Positions 41,660-51,166 of a stretch of DNA of 64,000 nucleotides are shown piece after piece. The notes under the pieces are model-generated. The model saw nothing but the letters and a program-made list of their open reading frames with translations, had not been told where the DNA came from and did no database searches. Numbering within the stretch: the stretch's first letter is position 1; each line of letters begins with the position of its first letter. A program made the translations under genes and the position numbers. The stretch covers positions 1,736,001 to 1,800,000 of the forward strand of contig NZ_CP181167.1 in assembly GCF_047824785.1 (NCBI RefSeq), given 5' to 3'. The DNA comes from Nitrobacter sp039808345. GTDB taxonomy: Bacteria > Pseudomonadota > Alphaproteobacteria > Rhizobiales > Xanthobacteraceae.

Positions 41660-44518
41660 ATGATCGAGAAAACCTATCAGCCTTCCGATATTGAAAGCCG
41701 CATGTCCCGCGTTTGGGAGGATGCCGGTGCGTTCAAGGCTGGCCGGCCCGAACGCCGCGAGGCTGAGCCGTTCACGATCGTCATTCCGCCGCCGAACGTC
41801 ACCGGCTCGTTGCACATGGGGCACGCGCTGAACAACACCTTGCAGGATGTGCTGTGCCGCTTCGAGCGGATGCGCGGCCGCGACGTGCTATGGCAGCCAG
41901 GCACCGATCATGCCGGCATCGCGACCCAGATGGTGGTGGAACGGCAGTTGGCGGAACGGCAGGAACCCGGCCGCCGCGAGATGGGCCGCGCCAGGTTTCT
42001 TGAACGAGTCTGGCAATGGAAGGCGGAGAGCGGCGGCGTTATCGTCAACCAGTTGAAACGGCTGGGGGCGTCCTGCGATTGGTCGCGCGAGCGTTTCACC
42101 ATGGACGAAGGGCTGTCACGCGCGGTCGCAAAGGTTTTCGTCGAGTTGTATCGCGCCGGCCTGATCCACAAGGACAAGCGGCTGGTCAACTGGGACCCGA
42201 AACTGCTCACCGCGATCTCCGATCTCGAGGTGAAACAGGTCGAGGTGAAAGGCAGCCTGTGGCATCTGCGCTATCCGATCGAGGGCAGGGCTTTCGACCC
42301 GAGCGATTCCTCGACCTATATCGTCGTCGCCACCACGCGGCCGGAGACCATGCTGGGCGATACGGCCGTCGCCGTGCATCCGGAGAACGGGAAGCTCGAA
42401 CACCTGATCGGCAGCAATGTCGTGCTGCCTCTGGTTGGCAGGATCATTCCGATCATCGGCGACGACTATGCCGATCCGGAGAAGGGCACCGGCGCGGTCA
42501 AAATCACCCCGGCTCACGATTTCAACGACTTCGAGGTGGGAAAACGCCACTATCTGCCCCAGATCAGCGTGCTCGATCGCGAGGGACGGCTGACGCTTTC
42601 GGGCAACGAGGATTTCCTGCGCGGCGTGCCGTCGGGCGCGTTGATGCAGGCTGACGAATTCGACGGCATGGATCGCTTCGCCGCGCGCAAGGCGATCGTG
42701 GCGCGTCTCGAAGAGTTCGGCTTTCTGGACAAGATCGAGCCGCATGCGCATATGGTGCCGCATGGCGACCGCTCCAACGCCGTCATCGAGCCCTACCTGA
42801 CCGACCAATGGTACGTCGACGCCAAGGAACTGGCGCGGCCGGCAATGGCCGCCGTGCGCTCCGGCGAAACGGCGTTCGTGCCGAAGAACTGGGAGAAGAC
42901 CTATTTCGAGTGGATGGAGAACATCCAGCCCTGGTGTATCTCGCGGCAACTCTGGTGGGGTCATCAGGTTCCGGCCTGGTACGGGCCGGACGGAAAGGTG
43001 TTCGTTGCGGAGACCGAGGACGAGGCGATCGGCCATGCGCTCGGCTATTACGTCGAGCAGGGCGTGATTACAGCGGAGCAGGGCGCCGAAATGGCGAGCG
43101 ATCCGGCGAAGCGTGACGGTTTCATCACGCGCGACGAAGACGTGCTCGACACCTGGTTTTCATCGGCGCTATGGCCGTTCTCGACGCTCGGCTGGCCGGA
43201 CGAGACACCGGAGCTGAAGCGTTACTATCCGACCAACGTGCTCGTCACCGGTTTTGACATCATCTTCTTCTGGGTCGCCCGAATGATGATGATGGGCATC
43301 CACGTCATGAAGCAAGCTCCGTTCTCGACGGTCTACATCCATGCGCTCGTTCGCGACGAGAAGGGCGCCAAGATGTCGAAGTCGAAGGGCAACGTCATCG
43401 ATCCCCTGAATCTGGTCGATAAGTACGGCGCGGATGCGCTGCGCTTCACGCTCGCCGCGATGGCGGTGCAGGGCCGCGACATCAAGCTGTCTCCGCAGAG
43501 GGTCGAAGGCTATCGCAATTTCGCGACCAAGTTCTGGAACGCGTGCCGCTTCGCGGAGATGAACGATTGCTTCGTTCCCGCGGGGTTCGATCCGACTGCG
43601 GCGACGGAGACGCTCAACCGATGGATCGTCCACGAGACCGCGCGCGCTGCGTGCGAGGTCACCGAGGCCATCGGATCCTCTCGTTTCAATGACGCCGCCG
43701 GCGCGATCTACCGCTTTGTCTGGAACGTCTATTGCGACTGGTATCTTGAACTCGCAAAGCCCGTCATTTTGGGAGAGGACGGACCCGCCAAGTCCGAGAC
43801 ACGCGCGATGGTGGCCTGGGCGCGCGATGAAATCCTGAAGCTCCTGCATCCGTTCATGCCGTTCATCACCGAGGAATTATGGGCGGTGACATCGGAACGG
43901 ACGCAACTTCTGACCCTGACGGAGTGGCCCAACAAGGCCGATCTGACCCGCAAGCGGCGGACGTTGATCGCGGCCGCCGACCCCTTCATCGGGTCGGAGC
44001 CGATAACCGATCTGCTGGAACCCTACTTCCGCGACGATGCCGCCGAAGCCGAGATCGGCTGGGTGGTCGATCTCGTCACGGCGATCCGCTCCGTGCGCGC
44101 TGAGATGAATATTCCGCCCGCAACTCTGGCGCCGCTGGTGCTCGCAGGCGCGTCCGACGAGAGCAGGGCGCGGGCACAGCGCTGGAGCGATGTCATCAAG
44201 CGGATGTCCCGGCTTGCGGATATCTCGTTCGCGGATCAGGCGCCGGCGGGCGCCGTGCAATTGCTGATCCGCGGCGAAGTCGTCGCGCTGCCGTTGAAAG
44301 GCATCGTCGACGTCGCCGCCCAGCGCACGCGTCTGGGGAAGGAGATCGCCAAGGCTGACGCCGACATCAATCGCGTCGATCTCAAGCTGGCGGATCAGAA
44401 ATTTATCGCCAACGCGCCCGGAGAAATCGTCGAGGACGAAAAAGAAAAGCGGGAAGCAGCGGTCGCGCGCAAGGCGAAGTTCGTCGAAGCGCTGGAGCGT
44501 TTGAAGGCCGCTGAGTGA
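41660..44518 (+). CDS. valS: Valyl-tRNA synthetase
   Basis: 952 residues. Class I synthetase: the HIGH-type motif is in PPPNVTGSLHMGHALNNTLQ, the KMSKS motif in GAKMSKSKGNVIDP, with the CP1 editing domain between (VATTRPETMLGDTAVAVHPE, VKITPAHDFNDFEVG). The anticodon-binding region and the C-terminal coiled-coil arm (LGKEIAKADADINRVDLKLA) are complete. MIEKTYQPSDIESRM is the normal beginning; a GTG at 41645 is less likely. The stop overlaps the following MFS gene (GTGA). Confidence 0.97.
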   Translation: MIEKTYQPSDIESRMSRVWEDAGAFKAGRPERREAEPFTIVIPPPNVTGSLHMGHALNNTLQDVLCRFERMRGRDVLWQPGTDHAGIATQMVVERQLAERQEPGRREMGRARFLERVWQWKAESGGVIVNQLKRLGASCDWSRERFTMDEGLSRAVAKVFVELYRAGLIHKDKRLVNWDPKLLTAISDLEVKQVEVKGSLWHLRYPIEGRAFDPSDSSTYIVVATTRPETMLGDTAVAVHPENGKLEHLIGSNVVLPLVGRIIPIIGDDYADPEKGTGAVKITPAHDFNDFEVGKRHYLPQISVLDREGRLTLSGNEDFLRGVPSGALMQADEFDGMDRFAARKAIVARLEEFGFLDKIEPHAHMVPHGDRSNAVIEPYLTDQWYVDAKELARPAMAAVRSGETAFVPKNWEKTYFEWMENIQPWCISRQLWWGHQVPAWYGPDGKVFVAETEDEAIGHALGYYVEQGVITAEQGAEMASDPAKRDGFITRDEDVLDTWFSSALWPFSTLGWPDETPELKRYYPTNVLVTGFDIIFFWVARMMMMGIHVMKQAPFSTVYIHALVRDEKGAKMSKSKGNVIDPLNLVDKYGADALRFTLAAMAVQGRDIKLSPQRVEGYRNFATKFWNACRFAEMNDCFVPAGFDPTAATETLNRWIVHETARAACEVTEAIGSSRFNDAAGAIYRFVWNVYCDWYLELAKPVILGEDGPAKSETRAMVAWARDEILKLLHPFMPFITEELWAVTSERTQLLTLTEWPNKADLTRKRRTLIAAADPFIGSEPITDLLEPYFRDDAAEAEIGWVVDLVTAIRSVRAEMNIPPATLAPLVLAGASDESRARAQRWSDVIKRMSRLADISFADQAPAGAVQLLIRGEVVALPLKGIVDVAAQRTRLGKEIAKADADINRVDLKLADQKFIANAPGEIVEDEKEKREAAVARKAKFVEALERLKAAE

Positions 44519-45681
44519 GTGTCGGGCGATCGTCGTCACTCCGCCCCTTGAGTCTGCTATGGCTTGGGGGCGTGGGGCTGCGGCTCACGATCCTTGCGGT
44601 GCCGCCGGTACTGGCGCTTATCATTTCCGATCTTGCGCTGTCAGGCACGGAGGTCGGGATTCTCAATGCTATCCCGGTCAGCTTGTTCGCGCTTGTCGCG
44701 GTGCCCGGATCGCTGCTGATCGCGCGCGTTGGCGCCGTCAGGGCGCTCGTCGTCGGCCTTTTGATCGCAGCGGTCGGATCGGCGCTGCGCGGTTTCGCCA
44801 TCGGCGCGATGACGCTGTTCGCGGCGACCGCGCTGATGGCGGCGGGCGTCGCCCTGATGCAGCCGGCGTTTCCGCCGCTGGTGCGGCAATGGGTTCCTCG
44901 CCGGATCGGTTTCGCCACGGCCGTCTACACCAACGGTTTGCTGTGCGGCGAAATCTTTCCGGTGGTGCTTGTCGTGGTGACCGTGCCCTTGCTGGGAGGC
45001 GGGTGGCGCGGAAGTCTTGAACTCTGGTCCGTCGCGGCGGCGGCGATCGCGTTGATCATCTTCGTTGCCCGGCCGGGCGGGGACCATGCCTCCGCTCAGC
45101 ACAGCCGCTGGATGCCGGACTGGCGCGATCCGCTGCTGTGGAAAATCGGCCTCGTGGCCAGTGCGAACAACCAGCTCTATTTCTGCACGAATGCGTTTCT
45201 GCCAGGCCTGCTGCTGCAGAACGGCCAGACCGAGCTGATCGGGCCTGCGCTATCGGTGCTCAATCTCGGGCAGTTGCCGGGGTCGATCATTCTTATTCTG
45301 ACGGCCAGCCTTGTTGAGCGGAGGAGATGGCCGCTGGTTCTTTGTGGCGCGCTCGGCCTGCTCGCTGTCCTCGGCACCGCGACGAGCTCAAGCTCCTGGG
45401 GAATAGTCGGTTCAGCGGCGCTGGTGGGCTTCACCTGCGCCGTGGGCATTACTCTTGTACTGACGTTGCCGGCCCTGCTGGTAGCTCCCGATGACGTCCC
45501 CCACAACTCGGCCGGAATGTTCACCATCGGTTACGGGATCGCCATGCTGATCTCCATCATCAGCGGGATGGTCTGGGATATCACCGGGAACGCCGTCTTT
45601 GCCTTCGTGCCGATCGGTCTTGCCGTCGTGCCGATGATCGTTCTGCCGCTGGGTATCGATTTCAGAACCCGGCGCTCCTGA
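44515..45681 (+). CDS. MFS transporter, CynX/NimT-like
   Basis: 388 residues, about twelve membrane helices. The first half has GLRLTILAVPPVLALIISDL, then GTEVGILNAIPVSLFALVAV and ALMQPAFPPLVRQWVPRRIG; the second half starts with DWRDPLLWKIGLVASANNQL. Overall pattern is that of the CynX/NimT subfamily (cyanate or nitroimidazole-type permeases). Substrate unknown. The GTG start overlaps the valS stop, so translation is coupled. Its 3' end overlaps the convergent glycosylase gene by 20 bp. Confidence 0.85.
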   Translation: MSVGRSSSLRPLSLLWLGGVGLRLTILAVPPVLALIISDLALSGTEVGILNAIPVSLFALVAVPGSLLIARVGAVRALVVGLLIAAVGSALRGFAIGAMTLFAATALMAAGVALMQPAFPPLVRQWVPRRIGFATAVYTNGLLCGEIFPVVLVVVTVPLLGGGWRGSLELWSVAAAAIALIIFVARPGGDHASAQHSRWMPDWRDPLLWKIGLVASANNQLYFCTNAFLPGLLLQNGQTELIGPALSVLNLGQLPGSIILILTASLVERRRWPLVLCGALGLLAVLGTATSSSSWGIVGSAALVGFTCAVGITLVLTLPALLVAPDDVPHNSAGMFTIGYGIAMLISIISGMVWDITGNAVFAFVPIGLAVVPMIVLPLGIDFRTRRS

Positions 45682-46282
45682 ACGGCTTGCTCAGGAATTT
45701 CGATCCTTTCAAGCCGTATCGCCATGGCAGGTCGGCGGCCTTGGTGATGCCGATGCGCACGCCGGCGATGACGTCAACCTCGTCTCTCCGCTGAAAGACC
45801 GCGATCGGCGGCGCGTCGAGCGGCAGCGCGTTATGCGTGATCGATATGCCGAGCGCCTGGCATAATCTGCCTGGCCCCGAACACAAGAGGCGCTCCTCAT
45901 GCAGTCCGCGCCGCCGCCGCATCGCCGGAATGCCGTGGGTCGGCTGCAGCGCGCGGATCAGAACGGCGGCGGCGGAGCCGTCCGTTTCACAGACGAAGTT
46001 CACGCACCAGTGGATGCCATAAGAGCGATAGACATAGGCGAATCCGGGTGCACCGAACATCACCATGTTTCGCGGCGTCGGTCCCCGGTGGGAATGCGCC
46101 GCCGGCTCGGTGTGATGATAGGCCTCCACCTCGACGATGATGCCGCCGACGCCGTCGACCAGCAGCGTCGCGCCGATCAGATCGGGAGCGACCTCATGCA
46201 CGCTGCGCCCGAAAAACGCGCGCTTGAGCGACTTACTGAGAGCAGGCGGATTTGGGCTGTCGGGTGGCTGGGGCAATGTCAT
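45662..46282 (-). CDS. DNA-3-methyladenine glycosylase (AAG/MPG family)
   Basis: 206 residues: LIGATLLVDGVGGIIVEVEA with the catalytic Glu, AYHHTEPAAHSHRGPTPRNM, VMFGAPGFAYVYRSYGIHWC, VNFVCETDGSAAAVLIRALQ and LCSGPGRLCQALGI. This is the human-AAG/Bacillus-type fold, not the helix-hairpin-helix type. It excises alkylated purines. Start at 46282. Its stop lies within the end of the convergent MFS gene. Confidence 0.92.
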   Translation of the reverse strand: MTLPQPPDSPNPPALSKSLKRAFFGRSVHEVAPDLIGATLLVDGVGGIIVEVEAYHHTEPAAHSHRGPTPRNMVMFGAPGFAYVYRSYGIHWCVNFVCETDGSAAAVLIRALQPTHGIPAMRRRRGLHEERLLCSGPGRLCQALGISITHNALPLDAPPIAVFQRRDEVDVIAGVRIGITKAADLPWRYGLKGSKFLSKPFRSAGF

Positions 46283-46383
46283 TTACGGTCGGATCAAGGG
46301 GAGCGTGCGGGGCAGGGGAATATGTTACATATCAGCCGGCAATGGCGAAGCGGGTTGCAGCCTTGCGCCGCGCGGATTACCTA

Positions 46384-46485
46384 AAGCGTTTTCGAGCGAA
46401 GTGGAGACCGGTTCGCGTGAAGAAAACGCGTCAAAACATAAAGGTAGAGTCTTTCACCGTTTCCGTGAAGCGGTGAAAAACTCTA
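46384..46485 (+). repeat. Modular palindromic repeat, full copy, type B
   Basis: Constant module and hairpin AGAGTCTTTCACCG with CGGTGAAAAACTCT (loop of 11). It lies 25 bp before lipA, between divergent genes. Confidence 0.92.
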
Positions 46486-46510
46486 AGGTCTCTTGCATAA
46501 CGGATCATCC

Positions 46511-47470
46511 ATGGTCGTCATCCTCGATACGGTTTCCGCCAATCCTGTCCGGCCGCGGCATCCGGAGAAGGCCAACCGGCCGGATTCGTTGTCGCCGCCG
46601 AAGCCGGACTGGATTCGCGTGCGCGCGCCGAACACGCGCGGCTATGCGGATACGCGCCGGATCGTCAAGGAGAACGGACTGGTCACCGTATGCGAGGAGG
46701 CGGGCTGCCCGAACATCGGCGAGTGCTGGGACAAGAAACACGCCACCTTCATGATCATGGGCGACACCTGCACCCGCGCCTGCGCCTTCTGCAACGTCAA
46801 GACGGGAATGCCCGGCGCGCTCGAGGCGTCCGAGCCCGAATATGTGGCCGAGGCGACGCGCAAGCTGGGGCTGGCGCACGTCGTCGTCACATCCGTTGAT
46901 CGCGACGATCTCGACGACGGAGGCGCGGAACATTTCGCGCAGACCATTCGCGCGATACGCGAGCGCTGCCCGGCGACGACGATCGAGATCCTGACGCCGG
47001 ATTTTCTCCGCAAGCAAGGCGCGCTTGAAAAGGTGGTGGCGGCGAAGCCCGATGTCTTCAACCACAATCTCGAAACCGTTCCGTCGCGCTACCTGACGGT
47101 GCGGCCGGGCGCCCGCTATTTTCATTCGATTCGCCTGTTGCAGCGGGTGAAGGAGATCGACCCGGCGATCTTCACCAAGTCCGGCATCATGGTCGGGCTC
47201 GGCGAGGAGCGCCATGAGGTCTTGCAGGTAATGGACGATCTGCGGTCGGCGGATGTCGACTTTCTCACCATCGGGCAATACCTGCAGCCGACCCGCAAGC
47301 ATCACGCCGTGATGCGTTACGTCACGCCGGAGGAGTTTTCGAGCTATGAGACCGTCGCTTACACCAAGGGTTTCCTGATGGTGTCGGCAAGCCCGCTGAC
47401 GCGCTCGTCGCATCACGCCGGCGAGGACTTCGCAAAGTTGCAGGCCGCCCGCGCCACGTTGTCGTTGTAA
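46511..47470 (+). CDS. lipA: Lipoyl synthase
   Basis: 319 residues, radical SAM. The auxiliary cluster motif is C61-x4-C66-x5-C72 (CEEAGCPNIGEC) and the SAM cluster C87-x3-C91-x2-C94 (CTRACAFC). Further motifs: VTSVDRDDLDDGGAEHFAQT, FNHNLETVPS, SGIMVGLGEE, DFLTIGQYLQPTRKH and the C-terminal LTRSSHHAGE, whose Ser caps the auxiliary cluster. It inserts two sulfurs into octanoyl groups on dehydrogenase E2 subunits. MVVILDTVS is the normal start. A Coq10/RatA gene follows after 11 bp. Confidence 0.96.
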   Translation: MVVILDTVSANPVRPRHPEKANRPDSLSPPKPDWIRVRAPNTRGYADTRRIVKENGLVTVCEEAGCPNIGECWDKKHATFMIMGDTCTRACAFCNVKTGMPGALEASEPEYVAEATRKLGLAHVVVTSVDRDDLDDGGAEHFAQTIRAIRERCPATTIEILTPDFLRKQGALEKVVAAKPDVFNHNLETVPSRYLTVRPGARYFHSIRLLQRVKEIDPAIFTKSGIMVGLGEERHEVLQVMDDLRSADVDFLTIGQYLQPTRKHHAVMRYVTPEEFSSYETVAYTKGFLMVSASPLTRSSHHAGEDFAKLQAARATLSL

Positions 47471-47481
47471 GCGTTCCCGGG

Positions 47482-47949
47482 ATGCCGTCGTTTTCAAGCA
47501 AGCGCCGCGTGCGTCACAGCGCGAGCGAGATGTTCGATCTCGTGGCGGACGTCGAGCGCTATCCGGACTTCGTGCCGCTTTGCCAGTCGTTGAAGGTACG
47601 GCAGCGTACGCCCGAGGCCGACGGAAAAGAAATCGTGGTCGCCGATATGACCGTGTCATTCAAGCTCGTGCGCGAGACCTTCACGAGCAAGGTGACGCTG
47701 GATCGGCCGAACCTGAAGATCGTCGTTGAATATCTGCGCGGGCCGTTCAGCCATATGGAGAACCGCTGGACCTTCGAGCCCAGGCCGGATCAAGGCTGCG
47801 ACGTCGGGTTTTTCATCACCTATGAGTTCAAGAGCCGGATGCTGGCGATGCTGATGGGCGCGATGTTCGACGCCGCGTTCCAGCGTTTCGCGGCAGCATT
47901 CGAGAAGCGAGCCGCCGCCGTCTATGGTCCGCCGAAGTTGGCGAACTGA
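47482..47949 (+). CDS. Coq10/RatA START-domain protein
   Basis: 155 residues with the polyketide cyclase/START fold: SSKRRVRHSASEMFDLVADV, ERYPDFVPLCQSLKVRQ, MTVSFKLVRETFTSKVTLDR, GPFSHMENRWTFEP and the C-terminal MLMGAMFDAAFQRFAAAFEK helix. Mitochondrial Coq10 binds ubiquinone and supports respiration; E. coli RatA was described as a ribosome-association toxin. In an alphaproteobacterium with this respiratory set, a Coq10-type role is more likely. Eleven bp after lipA, one operon. Confidence 0.9.
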   Translation: MPSFSSKRRVRHSASEMFDLVADVERYPDFVPLCQSLKVRQRTPEADGKEIVVADMTVSFKLVRETFTSKVTLDRPNLKIVVEYLRGPFSHMENRWTFEPRPDQGCDVGFFITYEFKSRMLAMLMGAMFDAAFQRFAAAFEKRAAAVYGPPKLAN

Positions 47950-47967
47950 CGCGACAAAACAAATCTG

Positions 47968-48072
47968 AGAGCGTTTTCAAGCGAAGTGGACACCGGTTCG
48001 CGTAAAGAAAACGCGTCAAATCAGAATCATAGAGCCTCGCTTCTGATTCCATCAGAAACGAAAGGGCTCCAG
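47968..48072 (+). repeat. Modular palindromic repeat, full copy, type A
   Basis: Constant module with one change (CGCGTAAAG) and hairpin GCTTCTGAT-TCC-ATCAGAAAC, ending GGGCTCCAG. It fills the gap between the convergent Coq10-like and pncC-like genes. Confidence 0.92.
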
Positions 48073-48077
48073 CCTTC

Positions 48078-48701
48078 TCAGGTTTTCTTTGGCGAAGGTT
48101 TTACCGGTCCTGTGCGCCGCCGCTCGGACGTATGACGCACTGGCGTCCGCGCTGCTCGCGGCCGCAATCGGCTGACGCTTTCGCGGCGGACTTTCGCGGG
48201 CGGTTTTGGGCCGCGCGCCAATTCCATCAGCATCCGCAGGGCTTCGACAACAGAACGTTGCCGTACAGAACTGCGGCCGATGGCGCCGAAGCGGCATTCC
48301 CGATGGATCAGGCGGCCGTCACGCGCCGCGGCCGCGAAATGAACGAGACCCACGGGCTTGCCCGGCGTCGCGCCGCCGGGACCCGCGATCCCGGTGATGG
48401 AAACGGCCAGGTCGGTGTCGGCCCGTTCCAGCGCGCCGATCGCCATCGCGGTCGCGGTTTCCTTGCTGACAGCGCCGAAACTGTCGAGCGTAGTGGCTTT
48501 GACGCCAAGCATCGCGCGCTTGGCGTTATTGGAATAGGTGACGAAACCGCGATCGATGACGTCCGATGAGCCGGGAATCTCGGTCAGCGCTCCGGCGACC
48601 AGTCCGCCGGTGCAGGATTCGGCCGTTGCGATCGTGAGCTTGCGCATCCGGCAGATGTCGAGCAGCGAACGCGACAGGGCGCGTGCGTCGCTGCTGCTCA
48701 T
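48078..48701 (-). CDS. CinA C-terminal family NMN amidohydrolase (PncC-like)
   Basis: 207 residues. The CinA C-terminal domain is complete: KLTIATAESCTGGLVAGALT, IPGSSDVIDRGFVTYSNNAK, LDSFGAVSKETATAMAIGAL and AVSITGIAGPGGATPGKPVG. It deamidates nicotinamide mononucleotide to nicotinate mononucleotide. After about residue 165 it carries an extra Arg/Pro-rich tail (KPPAKVRRES and RRRTGPVKPSPKKT) not needed for catalysis. It starts one base after the ispDF stop, so they are cotranscribed. Confidence 0.88.
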   Translation of the reverse strand: MSSSDARALSRSLLDICRMRKLTIATAESCTGGLVAGALTEIPGSSDVIDRGFVTYSNNAKRAMLGVKATTLDSFGAVSKETATAMAIGALERADTDLAVSITGIAGPGGATPGKPVGLVHFAAAARDGRLIHRECRFGAIGRSSVRQRSVVEALRMLMELARGPKPPAKVRRESVSRLRPRAARTPVRHTSERRRTGPVKPSPKKT

Positions 48702-48702
48702 G

Positions 48703-49899
48703 TCAGGTGTCCCAGCCCTTGTCGTTCCATGGCAGGCGGATGGTGGCGCTGGCGGTCGCCGCGATTCCTTCCTCACGCCCGGTGAAGCCGAGCCGTTCGC
48801 TGGTCGTCGCCTTCACGGCGATACGCGAGATCGCGACCCCGGTGATATCAGCGATGCAGGCTCGCATCTGGTCGCGCAGAGGGCCGATCTTCGGCTGCTG
48901 GCATATCATGGTGACCTCGAGATTGGCGATGCGGCCGCCGCGCGCCGTAACCCGGTCGATAGCATACTTCAGAAACCTGTCGGAAGCCGCCCCTTTCCAT
49001 TGCGGGTCGCTCGGAGGGAAATGCGAGCCGATGTCGCCGTCCGCGAGCGCGCCGAGAATGGCGTCGACCAGCGCGTGCAAGCCGACATCGCCATCGGAGT
49101 GCGCCAGGAAGCCGCGATTGTGCGGCACCTTCACGCCACACAGCATGAGGTGGTCGCCGTCGCCGAAGGCGTGCACGTCGTAGCCGGTGCCGGTTCTGAT
49201 GTCGCCGAGAGCGGCCGCGAGACGTGCTTCCTCACGCACGAAATCTTCGGGAGTGGTCAGTTTCATGTTCGCAGCATCGCCCTCGAATGTCGCCACCGTC
49301 AATCCCACCCACTCGGCGAGCGCGGCGTCGTCGGTGAAATCGTCGCGGCCCTCGCGCGCCGCACGGCGGTGCGCATCGAGTATCATATCGAAATGGAATG
49401 CCTGAGGCGTCTGCGCGATCCGCAGCTTTGCGCGGTCGGGGGTCGCGTTGACCGCACCGGATGCATCGACCTGTTTGATGGTGTCGGTAACTGCAATAGC
49501 GGGCACCGCCGCGCCGGCTTTATCCGCGGCGTCGATGGCGCGCGTGATCAGCGCCGGTGTGACGAACGGGCGGGCGGCATCGTGGATCAGCACGATGTCC
49601 GGCGCGTCGGCCGCCAGCGCCTCGAGGCCGGCGCGAACGGAAGCCTGGCGCGTGGCCCCGCCATTCGCGGGCGGGCGATAGCGGAACTGGGCGGCAGCCT
49701 GATTGAACATCGAGAGGTCATCGGGATTGAGCACCGGCTGAACCGCGAATACGTCGGGATGCTGGCAGAAAGCCTCCATCGCCCGCGAAATCACGGTTCG
49801 TCCGCCAATCGTCCGGTACTGTTTGGGGCCGCCCGCCCCCGCGCGGAGACCGCGGCCCGCGGCAACAATGATGGCGGCAGTTCGTTTTGAGGTGGGCAT
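48703..49899 (-). CDS. ispDF: Bifunctional IspD/IspF isoprenoid enzyme
   Basis: 398 residues, a fusion common in alphaproteobacteria. IspD (about 1-230): AAIIVAAGRGLRAGAGGPKQ, then YRTIGGRTVISRAME, VLIHDAARPFV and TIKQVD-type motifs; it makes CDP-methylerythritol. IspF (about 236-398): RTGTGYDVHAFGDGDHLMLC with zinc ligands Asp and His, HSDGDVGLHALVDAILGALA, GDIGSHFPPSDPQWK and TTSERLGFTGREEGIAA; it forms the cyclodiphosphate. IspE acts between the two. Divergent from dusB across 202 bp. Confidence 0.96.
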   Translation of the reverse strand: MPTSKRTAAIIVAAGRGLRAGAGGPKQYRTIGGRTVISRAMEAFCQHPDVFAVQPVLNPDDLSMFNQAAAQFRYRPPANGGATRQASVRAGLEALAADAPDIVLIHDAARPFVTPALITRAIDAADKAGAAVPAIAVTDTIKQVDASGAVNATPDRAKLRIAQTPQAFHFDMILDAHRRAAREGRDDFTDDAALAEWVGLTVATFEGDAANMKLTTPEDFVREEARLAAALGDIRTGTGYDVHAFGDGDHLMLCGVKVPHNRGFLAHSDGDVGLHALVDAILGALADGDIGSHFPPSDPQWKGAASDRFLKYAIDRVTARGGRIANLEVTMICQQPKIGPLRDQMRACIADITGVAISRIAVKATTSERLGFTGREEGIAATASATIRLPWNDKGWDT

Positions 49900-50030
49900 T
49901 GGACTCGCTGTGAAGGAACCAGGGTGTTCGAGCAGGCCCTTACCATGCCGTCAGCAAAAAATGCAGGCGTCCGGACCAGGCCGCGAATTATTCGGTGCAG
50001 GCGCAGTTGGCAAGATAGTTGGAACTGGTT

Positions 50031-50046
50031 ATTGTGTAGGCACAAT
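50031..50046. promoter_or_regulatory. Small dyad upstream of dusB-ntrBC
   Basis: ATTGTG-TAGG-CACAAT, perfect 6-bp arms, centred about 63 bp before the dusB start in an AT-richer stretch. It does not match the NtrC consensus. Possible operator for the ntr operon. Confidence 0.35.
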
Positions 50047-50101
50047 ACATCCTTGCCTAATAAATAAGCTGGCCAGAACCTAGCGGCGGAACGGTTGGAC
50101 C

Positions 50102-51166
50102 ATGAGCAATAGCCTGACAGGTTCCCCTCCGTCATCTTCTCCTCCGTCATCAAGTCTCGGACCGTTCACGGTTGGAGATGTTTCCATCCGCAACCGCGTT
50201 CTTCTTGCGCCGATGTCGGGGATCACGGACAGGCCGTTTCGACGCCTTGCCGAAGCGCTCGGGGCGGCGCTCGTCATTTCCGAAATGACCGCGAGTGACG
50301 ATCTCGTCCGCGGGCGTCCGATGTCGGTGCTGCGCTGCGAAGCCACCGGTCACGGGCCGCACGTCGTTCAGCTTGCCGGCTGCGAGACGCGCTGGATGGC
50401 GGAAGCCGCGCGGATCGCCGAGGCGTCCGGCGCCGACATCATCGATATCAACATGGGGTGTCCCGCCCGTCACGTGACGGGTGGCCAGTCGGGTTCGGCG
50501 CTGATGCGCGATCCCGACCATGCCCTCGACCTGATCGAGGCGACGGTCGGCGCGGTGAACGTGCCGGTCACACTCAAAATGCGCCTCGGATGGGACGATC
50601 GCTCGTTCAACGCGCCTTCGCTGGCGCAACGCGCCGAATCCGCCGGCGTGCGGATGATTACGGTTCATGGCCGCACGCGCTGCCAGTTCTACAAAGGATG
50701 TGCCGATTGGCGGGCCGTGCGGGCGGTGAAGGAAGCGGTGCGCATTCCGGTCGTCGTCAACGGCGACATCACCTCGTTCGACGCAGCCGTTGCTGCGCTG
50801 GAGGCGTCGGCGGCGGATGCGGTCATGGTGGGCCGCGGCGCGCAGGGCCGCCCCTGGCTGCCGGGTCAGATCGGGCGGCGGCTCGAAACCGGCATTGAGG
50901 AACCGCATCCTTCGCTCACGGATCAATTGGCGTATATCCGCACGCTCCATGACGACCTGCTCCTGCATTACGGCCTGCGCATCGGGCTTCGTCATGCGCG
51001 AAAGCATCTTGGCTGGACGCTCGATACGGCGGCGACGCTTGGCGCCGTGCCGGCACCGGTCCTGAAATCGTGGCGTACGAAAATTCTGACGGCCGATGAT
51101 CCCTCCGGCGTGCAGCGGTTGCTGGTGGATGCGTTCGATGATTTCGAGTGGAGGGCCGCGGCATGA
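50102..51166 (+). CDS. dusB: tRNA-dihydrouridine synthase B (NifR3-like)
   Basis: 354 residues, FMN-dependent TIM barrel. After a Ser/Pro-rich leader (about 20 residues): NRVLLAPMSGITDRPFRRLA, then DIIDINMGCPARHVTGGQSG with catalytic Cys120, VPVTLKMRLGWDD, MITVHGRTRCQFYKG, VVVNGDITSFDAAVAAL and VMVGRGAQGRPWL. It reduces uridines in the tRNA D-loop. Its historical name nifR3 comes from this exact position before ntrB in Rhodobacter and rhizobia. Its stop overlaps the ntrB start by ATGA. Confidence 0.95.
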   Translation: MSNSLTGSPPSSSPPSSSLGPFTVGDVSIRNRVLLAPMSGITDRPFRRLAEALGAALVISEMTASDDLVRGRPMSVLRCEATGHGPHVVQLAGCETRWMAEAARIAEASGADIIDINMGCPARHVTGGQSGSALMRDPDHALDLIEATVGAVNVPVTLKMRLGWDDRSFNAPSLAQRAESAGVRMITVHGRTRCQFYKGCADWRAVRAVKEAVRIPVVVNGDITSFDAAVAALEASAADAVMVGRGAQGRPWLPGQIGRRLETGIEEPHPSLTDQLAYIRTLHDDLLLHYGLRIGLRHARKHLGWTLDTAATLGAVPAPVLKSWRTKILTADDPSGVQRLLVDAFDDFEWRAAA

